A stretch of DNA of 64,000 nucleotides, from assembly GCF_017573505.1 (NCBI RefSeq), contig NZ_JAGEOJ010000003.1:124001-188000 (forward strand), written 5' to 3'. The notes under the pieces are model-generated. The model was not told the origin of the DNA. It saw nothing but the letters and a program-made list of their open reading frames with translations, and did no database searches. The stretch is from Actinomadura barringtoniae. Its GTDB lineage: Bacteria > Actinomycetota > Actinomycetes > Streptosporangiales > Streptosporangiaceae. This document shows, piece by piece, positions 57,500 to 64,000 of this stretch. Both the position numbers and the translations under genes were made by a program. Position 1 is the first letter of the stretch, and each line of letters begins with the position of its first letter.

Positions 57500-59512
57500 C
57501 TAGCGGGGCTGGACCGCGTAGACGCCGTCCACCGAGATCGTCGCCGGGGCCGCGGAGGTGCGGCCCAGGTAGGCGCGGACGCCCAGACCGCCGGCGGCCT
57601 GCAGGCCCGGGGTCGTGTCGGTGCCGCTCAGCTGCCAGGCGGCGGGCTCGGCCTTGCCGTCCGCCCACACCTTGGCCCGCAGGGTCGTCGGCGAGGAGCC
57701 GGTGACCTGGAGCTTCAGGCGCAGTCCCTGGCCGGGCTTGTAGGTCAGGCCCTTGACCGCCTGCTCCTTGACCACGACGGACTCGACGTTCTTGTTGTCG
57801 CTGCGGCTGAGCTGCAGGTAGACCTGGTTGCCCGCCAGCCGGACGCGGGCCCGGTAGTCACCGGCGCCGCGCACGTTGCGGCCGACGCCCCAGACGGCGA
57901 TCCCGCTGCCGCTGCCGGCCTTGTCGGTGGACAGCTTGAACGTGAGCTCGGTGTTCTGGGACTTCACGCCGGTCAGGTAGGCGCCCGCGTTGTAGCCCTT
58001 CTTGGCGAGCTTGACCTTGCCCGCGCCGCCGCTCACCGAGGTCGCGCCCTTGGCTCCGGCGTCGGTCCATGCACCGCCGGTGGTGGCGCTGCCGAACCCG
58101 CTCTTCACCGAGCGGCCGAACGTGTCGGACGCGACGACCACGGGCTTCGGCGGCGGCGGGAAACCGAACCGGGTGAGGCCGGTCTGCTTCTTGCCGTTCA
58201 CGCTCGGGAACTCGCCGCCGAGCGCGACGTACTTGGCGTTGCCGGTGACCGCCCAGGCGGCCTGGTACTGCTTGGTGAACGAGCCCACGCCGAGCTTGGG
58301 CTCCCAGGGCAGCAGGCTCGGGACCGGCTGGCCGTGGTAGTTGCTGTTGCTGCCGGGCAGCGCGTGGTCGGTGCCGGTCGCGTTCGCGGTCTCGGCCAGC
58401 GCGCGGTGCCAGGTGGTCGGCACGGTCTCGCCGAACGCGCCGAGCGAGGAGCAGTCGTGGGCGTGCGACACGCTGTAGACCGACTGGCCCTGCGGGAAGA
58501 TCCCGTAGGTGGCGCCGTAGCAGTTGTCGAGCCAGACCAGGTCGCCGTTCTCGGCCTTGGCGGCGAAGCGCCCGTCGTACCAGTGGTAGCCCTCGCCGTC
58601 GGCGGCGCCGAACACCGTGTCGCCCTGGACGCGCAGGTCGGTCACGTAGGACATGGCCGACTTGGGGTCCAGCCGGGTCGGGACCGGACGGCTGGTCCAG
58701 GCGGCCATCGCGGCCGAGGTCGCGTCGACCGCGCCGACGCCGACCTTGTTCTCGCCGTTCAGGTGCTGGAACTTGCCACCGATGATCACGCGCTTGTCGC
58801 CGGGGGCGACCGCCAGCGCCATGACCTCGTCGTCGACGGTCGGCTTCCAGGCGTCCAGGTTGGCGCCGTTGGAGGCCTTCACGGCCGCCAGGCGCGTCCG
58901 GGACTTGCCGTTGACGTTGAAGAAGTTGCCGCCGAAGTAGACGGTCGAGTCGGTGGCGGCGATGCCGCTGACCCGCGCCGACGCCTGCGGGGCGAAGCCG
59001 TCGACGAGCTTGCCGGTCGCGGTGTCGAACGCCGCGATGCGCTTGTGCTCCTTGCCGTCCACCGCGGTGAAGTCGCCGCCGACGTAGACGCGCTTGCCGT
59101 CGGGCGAGGCGACGATGCGGCGGCCCTGCGCGTTCAGCGTGTGGTTGAACGAGGTGATCAGGTTGCCGGTGGTGATGTCGAACGCCAGGACGTTGCCCCG
59201 GGCGACCTCCTTGGCGTCGCCGGGCGAGGTGCCCGGCGGGCGCGCCTTGGTGAAGCTGCCCGTCGCGTAGACCGTGTTGCCGACCGTCGCCATGCTCCAC
59301 ACGACCCCGTCGACCTGCCAGGTCGGCAGCGCCTCGGTGGTCACGGTCGCGGCGGTCTCGGCGCCCGTTCTGGTCGCCGGCACCGCGGTGCCGTCGAAGA
59401 AGCTCGGCACCACGGCCGCACCGACGAGTACGCCGGAGCTCACGGCCGCTACGGCGGCCCAGCCCTTACGACCTCGTGGCTTGAGCGCACGGACACGCGA
59501 CGAAATATTCAC
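57500..59512 (-). CDS. Secreted beta-propeller protein, copy 2 (with jelly-roll C-terminus)
   Basis: The 670-residue paralogue has the same signal-plus-propeller plan (YATGSFTKARPPGTS, YVGGDFTAVDG, YFGGNFFNVNGKSRTRLAAV, VIIGGKFQHLNGENK, ALGGEFPSVNGKKQTG). There is no FnIII domain. Instead a ~200-residue beta-sandwich follows from residue ~470 (ASDTFGRSVKSGFGSATTGG, AYLTGVKSQNTELTFKL). It has a Lys/Arg-rich N-terminus (RVRALKPRGRKGWAAVA) before the membrane segment. It sits between the other two copies, 122 bp and 87 bp apart. The role is unknown. Confidence 0.85.
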   Translation of the reverse strand: MNISSRVRALKPRGRKGWAAVAAVSSGVLVGAAVVPSFFDGTAVPATRTGAETAATVTTEALPTWQVDGVVWSMATVGNTVYATGSFTKARPPGTSPGDAKEVARGNVLAFDITTGNLITSFNHTLNAQGRRIVASPDGKRVYVGGDFTAVDGKEHKRIAAFDTATGKLVDGFAPQASARVSGIAATDSTVYFGGNFFNVNGKSRTRLAAVKASNGANLDAWKPTVDDEVMALAVAPGDKRVIIGGKFQHLNGENKVGVGAVDATSAAMAAWTSRPVPTRLDPKSAMSYVTDLRVQGDTVFGAADGEGYHWYDGRFAAKAENGDLVWLDNCYGATYGIFPQGQSVYSVSHAHDCSSLGAFGETVPTTWHRALAETANATGTDHALPGSNSNYHGQPVPSLLPWEPKLGVGSFTKQYQAAWAVTGNAKYVALGGEFPSVNGKKQTGLTRFGFPPPPKPVVVASDTFGRSVKSGFGSATTGGAWTDAGAKGATSVSGGAGKVKLAKKGYNAGAYLTGVKSQNTELTFKLSTDKAGSGSGIAVWGVGRNVRGAGDYRARVRLAGNQVYLQLSRSDNKNVESVVVKEQAVKGLTYKPGQGLRLKLQVTGSSPTTLRAKVWADGKAEPAAWQLSGTDTTPGLQAAGGLGVRAYLGRTSAAPATISVDGVYAVQPR

Positions 59513-59599
59513 AGGACGGCATCCCCTGACCTGGTTTGCCTCGTTGGCCTCAAAGGCCCCACACAGACCGGGAATCGTAGCGTCCGACCGATTCGCCCG

Positions 59600-62500
59600 C
59601 TACTCGATCACCTCAATTGCCGAGAAGTTGTCCACGGACAAAGAAATCGGGGTGTTGGTGGCGTTGCCGGCTAGATATGTGCGCAATCCGACGCCGCCCG
59701 CGACCTGAAAACCGTCGGTCGAGTCGGAGCCGTTGATCTGCCAGCCGGGCTCGGTGGTCCCGTCCGCCCACACCTTGGCCTTGAGCGTCGTCGGACTGCC
59801 GCCGGTGACCTGGAACCGCACCCGCAGCTTCTGGCCGGGCGCGTAGGTGAGCCCGGAGACGGCCTGCTCGGCGGTGACGACGGTCTCGGCGTTCGTCGAG
59901 CTGTTGCGGGTCAGCATCAGCGAGACCCCGCCCGACGGCCGCAGCCGCACGCGCGCCCGGTAGTCGCCGACCCCGCCGATCCGGCGTCCGGCGACGCCGA
60001 AGTACAGCCCGTTGCCGGTGAGGTCCTTGTCGACCGAGAACGCGAGGCCGACGTCGGTGTCCTTGGACGAGACGCCGGTCAGGTACGCGCCCGCCCCGGC
60101 CTGCGGCGCGGCGTGCGCGATCTTGCCGACCCCGTCGCTCACCGACAGCGCGCTCGGGGTCCCGACGGCCGTCCAGGCGCCGCCGGTGTCGGCGGTGCCG
60201 AAGCCGCCGCTCGCCACCGTGCGCTCGAACGCGTCGGCCGCCAGCGTCGTCGAGCGCACGGTGACGGTGTGCACGATCTCGTCGGTGGCGCCGTCGTCGT
60301 CGGTGACCTTCAGCCGGACGGTGTGATCCCCTGCAGCGGAGTAGGTGTGCGCGGGCTTGGCGCCGGTGCCGGCCTTGCCGTCGCCGAAGTCCCAGTCGTA
60401 GCTCGCGACCGTCCCGTCGGAGTCGGCCGAGCCGGAACCGTCGAAGGTGCAGGCGAGCTGGTCGCAGGACGAGCTGAACGCGGCCGTCGGCGGCTTGTTG
60501 GGCGTGACCGTGCCCGCGCCGACGCCGTGGTGGCGTTCGACCTGGGCGGCGGTCAGCGCGCGACCGTAGACGGCGGGCTCGTCGATCGTGCCGTTCAGGT
60601 AGTCGCTGGACGGCCTGTCGGGCCAGCCGCTGAGGTTGTCGCCGCCGACGCGCCAGACGCCCGCGTAGACCTGGCCGTTCTTGACGCTCGCGTCGGCGGC
60701 GGCCTGCGCGCCGTCCACGTAGAGCTTCATGCCGTCGGCGGAGTCGAGCGTGCCGACGACGTGGTGCCACTTGCCGTCGTTCAGCCCGGCTGCGCTGCGG
60801 ATCGTCTTGGTGGCGCCCGGGTAGACGCCGAACTCCGCGCGCCCGTCATTGGTCAGGTAGAGGTGCCGGTCGTAGGAGCTGCTGTTCAGCGTGCCCTGGT
60901 TCCCGTACCCGATGATCTTGCCGCCGGAGGTGCTGGTGGTCTTCACCCACGCCTCGACGCTGAAGTCGCCGGGCGTCGGCGCGGAGCCGCTGGCGGCCGT
61001 GCCGTCGAGGCCGCCGCTGAACTTCACGGCTGTGTCGGAGTCGCCGGAGAGCGCGCCCGCCTGGCCGCGGGTGGTGCCGGAGGCCAGGGTGAGGTCGTTG
61101 CCGCCCGCGTAGTCGTAGGCGGGGCCACCGGACTCGCCGAGCCGCCAGTACGCGTCGGGATCGTCGGCGGTCACCTCGCCCGCGTACGGGCCGGTGGTGC
61201 CCGCGCCGGGCGTCGCCGCGTTGGACTCGGCGGAGCCGGTGACGGTGTTGCCCGCCGCGTCCTTCACCCTGATCTTGTACGTGTGGCCGGTGCCCGCCGC
61301 CGCGGTGCCGTCCAGGAAGGCGGTCGTCGGCATCCGCCAGAACGCCGACTTCTTCTCCACCACGCCGACCGGCGTCGTGCCGCCGTCCCGCAGGACCTCG
61401 TAGCGCAGGTTCTCGTTGTCCATGTCCCAGGTGGTCTTCCAGGACACGCGGACCTTGCCGCCGGGCAGCCCGACGGCCGTGGGCGCGCCGAGCGAGGAGG
61501 CGATCGGGCCGGTCTTGTTCGGCGCCTTGTCCTTCACCGCGAAGCGGACCAGCCCGGCCTGGGCCTTGCCGTTCACGCTCGGGAACTCGCCGCCCATCGC
61601 CACGTAGTCGGCGTTGCCGGTGACCGCCCAGGCCGCCTGGTACTGCTTGGTGAACGACCCGATCGCCAGCGTCGGGTACCAGTGCAGCAGGCCCGGGACG
61701 GGCTGCTTGTTGTAGTTGCTGTTGGAGCCCGGCGGCGCCTGGTCGGTGCCGGTCGGGTAGCTGGTCTCGGCCAGCGCCCGGTGCCAGGTCTGCGGGCTGG
61801 TCTCGGGGAACGCGCCGAGCGAGGAGCAGTCGTGGGCGTGGGACACGCTGTAGACCGACTGGCCCTGGGCGAAAATGCCGTACGTGGCGCCGTAGCAGTT
61901 GTCCAGCCACACCAGGTCGCCGGTCTCGGCCTTGGCCGCGAACCGGCCGTCGAACCAGTGCCCGCCCTCGCCGTCGGCCGCGCCGAAGACCGTGTCGCCC
62001 TGGACGTTGAGGTCGGTCACGTACGAGAAGTTCGTCGAGCTCAGCTTGGTCGGGATCGGCCGGCTGCTCCACGGCGCGGTCGCGCCGGTGGACGCGTCGA
62101 CCGCGCCGATGCCGACCTTGTCCGCCCCGTTCATCTTCTGGAACCGGCCGCCGATGATCACGCGCTGGTCGCCGGGGGCCATGGCCAGCGCGAACACCTC
62201 GTCGTCATCGGCGGTCGGGCGCCAGGTGTCGATGTTGGTGCCGTCGGAGGCCTTCACCGCCGCCAGCCGCGTCCGCGACTTGCCGTTGACGTTGAAGAAG
62301 TTGCCGCCGAAGTAGACCGTCGAGTTGGTCGCCGCGATGCCCCGGACCCGCGAGGACACCGACGGGCTGAAGCCGGGGACCAGGGCGCCGGTGGCGGTGT
62401 CGAAGGCCGCGATGCGGGAGCGGGCCTGCCCGTCCACGGTCGTGAAGTCGCCGCCGACGTAGACGCGCGTCCCGTCGGGCGAGGCCACGACGCGCAGCCC

Positions 62501-62851
62501 CTGACCGTTCAGCGAATGATTGAACGAGGAGACCAGGTTGCCGGTGGTGAGGTCGAACGCCAGCAGGTTCGCCCGGTCCACCTCGCCCGCGCCGCCCTCG
62601 GCCACGCCGGCCGGGCGCGCCTTGGTGAAGCTGCCCGTCGCGTAGACCGTGGTGCCGACCGTCGCCATGCTCCAGACCACGCCGTTCACCTGCGCCGTAG
62701 GCAGCGGATCGGCGCTCACCGTCGCCGGGGTCCCGGCGGGCGGATCGGTGTCGGCGTTCGCCGGTGGGATCACGCCGAGCGCCGGTACGGTGGCGCTCGC
62801 GAGCGCGAGCGCGGCGGTCGCGGCGAGATTTCGACGCCACAGAAGTCTCAC
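59600..62851 (-). CDS. Secreted beta-propeller protein, copy 3 (FnIII + LamG + PKD + jelly-roll)
   Basis: The 1083-residue, longest paralogue has a signal peptide and propeller (residues ~35-450), then a FnIII-like domain near 460-560. A LamG/concanavalin-like domain covers about 565-780 (DFSVEAWVKTTSTSGGKIIG, GKWHHVVGTLDSADGMKLYVDG). A PKD domain follows, ~785-880 (VASYDWDFGDGKAGTG). The last ~200 residues repeat the copy 2 beta-sandwich (AYLTGVSSKDTDVGLAFSVDK). Such modules bind glycans or other surfaces. The propeller DNA is nearly identical to copy 1 over more than 130 bp. Confidence 0.85.
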   Translation of the reverse strand: MRLLWRRNLAATAALALASATVPALGVIPPANADTDPPAGTPATVSADPLPTAQVNGVVWSMATVGTTVYATGSFTKARPAGVAEGGAGEVDRANLLAFDLTTGNLVSSFNHSLNGQGLRVVASPDGTRVYVGGDFTTVDGQARSRIAAFDTATGALVPGFSPSVSSRVRGIAATNSTVYFGGNFFNVNGKSRTRLAAVKASDGTNIDTWRPTADDDEVFALAMAPGDQRVIIGGRFQKMNGADKVGIGAVDASTGATAPWSSRPIPTKLSSTNFSYVTDLNVQGDTVFGAADGEGGHWFDGRFAAKAETGDLVWLDNCYGATYGIFAQGQSVYSVSHAHDCSSLGAFPETSPQTWHRALAETSYPTGTDQAPPGSNSNYNKQPVPGLLHWYPTLAIGSFTKQYQAAWAVTGNADYVAMGGEFPSVNGKAQAGLVRFAVKDKAPNKTGPIASSLGAPTAVGLPGGKVRVSWKTTWDMDNENLRYEVLRDGGTTPVGVVEKKSAFWRMPTTAFLDGTAAAGTGHTYKIRVKDAAGNTVTGSAESNAATPGAGTTGPYAGEVTADDPDAYWRLGESGGPAYDYAGGNDLTLASGTTRGQAGALSGDSDTAVKFSGGLDGTAASGSAPTPGDFSVEAWVKTTSTSGGKIIGYGNQGTLNSSSYDRHLYLTNDGRAEFGVYPGATKTIRSAAGLNDGKWHHVVGTLDSADGMKLYVDGAQAAADASVKNGQVYAGVWRVGGDNLSGWPDRPSSDYLNGTIDEPAVYGRALTAAQVERHHGVGAGTVTPNKPPTAAFSSSCDQLACTFDGSGSADSDGTVASYDWDFGDGKAGTGAKPAHTYSAAGDHTVRLKVTDDDGATDEIVHTVTVRSTTLAADAFERTVASGGFGTADTGGAWTAVGTPSALSVSDGVGKIAHAAPQAGAGAYLTGVSSKDTDVGLAFSVDKDLTGNGLYFGVAGRRIGGVGDYRARVRLRPSGGVSLMLTRNSSTNAETVVTAEQAVSGLTYAPGQKLRVRFQVTGGSPTTLKAKVWADGTTEPGWQINGSDSTDGFQVAGGVGLRTYLAGNATNTPISLSVDNFSAIEVIE

Positions 62852-63009
62852 GGAACGGCCCCCCTGGCCCCTCGTCTTCCGTAACCCCCAAGGTCACGTG
62901 AGTAAAGGCAGAGTAACCGAACAACATCGGACATATCGCCGAGGAGCCCTACACTGTGCCCCTGACCCGCACCGTGCCCCTGATCCGACGAATCGAGGAG
63001 AAAGCCGCA

Positions 63010-63609
63010 ATGTCCCGTCCGGGAACCCCGGGAACGCAGCGTCCGACCTACCTCCTCGCGACCGGCACGGTCCTGGCGCTCAGCCTGGCGCTCGCCGGCT
63101 GCGGCGGTGGCGGCGACAAGAAGGCGAACGCCGCGACCGGCAGCCCGCCGCCGCCCCCGAGCTCCCAGCCGGAGGCGCAGGGCACCGCGGCGCCCGGATC
63201 CAAGGGGCTCACGACCTCGGGCAGCCTGAAGAAGCCGGTCACCTACAGCGACAAGATCAGCGTCGCGGTCAGCGGGATCCGGTACGTGAAGAACACCGCC
63301 AAGGGCCCCGGCGAGATCCCCGGCCGCACCCTCACGATCTTCACGCTGAAGTTCACCAACGGCTCCGGCAAGACGCTGGACCTCAACAAGGTGCGGGTCG
63401 TCGCCAAGTACGGGCCGAAGAAGACCTCGGCCAGCCCGACGTCGTACGCCGACATCAACGACTTCTACGGCACCGTTCCGGCGGGCGGGAGCAAGTCGGC
63501 GTCCTACGCCTTCGACCTGCCGAGCTCGGGCTACAAGGCCGTGATGGTCGAGGTGCGCTTCGACTCCACGCACAAGACCGCCGTCTTCGCCGGTTCCCTG
63601 CACCCCTGA
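63010..63609 (+). CDS. Lipoprotein, DUF4352-like
   Basis: The 199-residue lipoprotein has the lipobox LAGC in ALSLALAGCGGGG and a Gly/Pro/Ser-rich spacer. A beta-sandwich domain follows, with ISVAVSGIRYVKN, IFTLKFTNGSGKTLDLNKV and SASYAFDLPSSGYKAVMVEV, which resembles the DUF4352/TRF2-like immunoglobulin-type fold. ATG 63010 follows GAGGAGAAAGCCGCA. It is divergent from the third propeller gene and co-directional with the next partial gene. The role is unknown. Confidence 0.78.
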   Translation: MSRPGTPGTQRPTYLLATGTVLALSLALAGCGGGGDKKANAATGSPPPPPSSQPEAQGTAAPGSKGLTTSGSLKKPVTYSDKISVAVSGIRYVKNTAKGPGEIPGRTLTIFTLKFTNGSGKTLDLNKVRVVAKYGPKKTSASPTSYADINDFYGTVPAGGSKSASYAFDLPSSGYKAVMVEVRFDSTHKTAVFAGSLHP

Positions 63610-63723
63610 TCCGCCGGTTCCCTCCTCTGCCGAGGTGGGCGGGATCCCGCACCCGAGTGGCCTGACGGGCCCCTGGTCGCTACGTTCTTAGTGAATGTCC
63701 CCGGGGGCTAAGAGGGTCATCAC

Positions 63724-64000
63724 ATGTCACGCGCGTCGATCGTCAGGGTTCTCGCCCTTCCGGTGATCGTGCTGGTCGGGTTCCTCGGCTGGCAGATCCC
63801 GCACGACAAGAAGCCGCACCCGGCCGAGGCGCTGCCGCCCGGATCGGCACCGGTCGGGGCGGCCTCCTACAAGGTGCCCGGCAAGGCGATCGTGGTCGCG
63901 CCGAACGGCGACGACACCGCCTCGGGAACGTCCAAGAAGCCGCTCCGCACCGTCTCCAAGGCCATCGCCAAGGCGCCCTCGGGCGGGACGATCGTGCTGC
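63724..64000 (+). CDS. Secreted parallel beta-helix protein, N-terminal part (cut by window end)
   Basis: Only the first 92 residues are visible. A short N-terminal hydrophobic segment (VLALPVIVLVGFLGWQI) can act as a signal anchor. After a Pro-rich linker, VVAPNGDDTASGTSKKPLRT and VSKAIAKAPSGGTIVL form the DUF1565/right-handed beta-helix start, a fold found in pectate-lyase-like and glycan-processing proteins. GAGGG lies 7 nt before ATG 63724. The position next to the propeller genes suggests a surface polysaccharide role, which is inference. Confidence 0.7.
   Translation, partial: MSRASIVRVLALPVIVLVGFLGWQIPHDKKPHPAEALPPGSAPVGAASYKVPGKAIVVAPNGDDTASGTSKKPLRTVSKAIAKAPSGGTIVL

Noticed and set aside
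60113-62884. A 923-codon plus-strand open frame
   Set aside because: It is antisense to the third propeller gene, with repetitive Arg/Ala/Val content only.

Overview
This window looks like chromosomal DNA of a high-GC Gram-positive actinomycete, probably of the Streptosporangiales/Thermomonosporaceae type. The evidence is the very GC-rich codon third positions, frequent GTG and TTG starts, four-base ATGA/GTGA gene overlaps, the block eno-ftsB(divIC)-DUF501-ppx, the block mfd-SurA-like-mazG, and families typical of actinomycetes (DUF2510, DUF574 methyltransferases, AfsR-like ATPases, NhaA-DsbA fusions). The genus is an inference. I see no phage, transposon, CRISPR array or integrated plasmid.

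Layout. 1-5.1 kb: the 5' part of cystathionine beta-synthase (minus strand), then a GDSL/SGNH hydrolase, a beta-propeller lipoprotein, a thiolase and a small DUF4287 protein. 5.3-5.5 kb: an atypical tRNA-like gene with its own terminator. 5.6-10.8 kb (minus): a CFAS-like methyltransferase, a type II NADH dehydrogenase, a family 5 uracil-DNA glycosylase and a PadR/HAAS-membrane-protein pair. 10.9-15 kb: a DUF2510 protein and the eno-ftsB-DUF501-ppx block. 15.2-18 kb: a sulfonate/taurine/nitrate-type ABC importer. 18-25.8 kb: a PBP4 carboxypeptidase, a small secreted protein, two DUF574 methyltransferases, an AfsR-like ATPase and an orphan histidine kinase. 25.8-32.7 kb (minus): a secreted peptidase-like lipoprotein, an MFS + GH1 beta-glucosidase operon, a TPR protein, a coiled-coil protein and NhaA-DsbA. 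32.8-41.6 kb (minus): an oxidoreductase, a bifunctional penicillin-binding protein, MazG, a SurA-like lipoprotein and Mfd. 41.8-44 kb: a TetR/MFS exporter pair with a clear operator.

The last 20 kb reads as a cell-surface polymer region. It holds two TagD-like cytidylyltransferases flanking a CDP-alcohol phosphatidyltransferase, a SAM methyltransferase, an APS kinase with a degenerate ATP-sulfurylase-like domain followed by a TauE/SafE transporter, then a flippase, a Wzz-like chain-length protein, two glycosyltransferases and an APH-like kinase. These are followed by three tandem paralogous secreted beta-propeller proteins with differing C-terminal modules, a lipoprotein, and the start of a parallel beta-helix protein cut by the window end. 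My inference is that they assemble and export a decorated surface glycopolymer and display large surface proteins beside it.

The most unusual signals are small or structural. They are: a G-rich hairpin repeat inserted in frame in mfd, with relatives in ftsB and upstream of the APS-kinase gene; a 23-25 bp perfect palindrome present twice at gene ends; a five-copy 19-bp tandem repeat; a class I tRNA-like gene with anticodon UAA and C33; the lost catalytic motif of the ATP-sulfurylase-like domain; and the duplicated, partly homogenised propeller genes.
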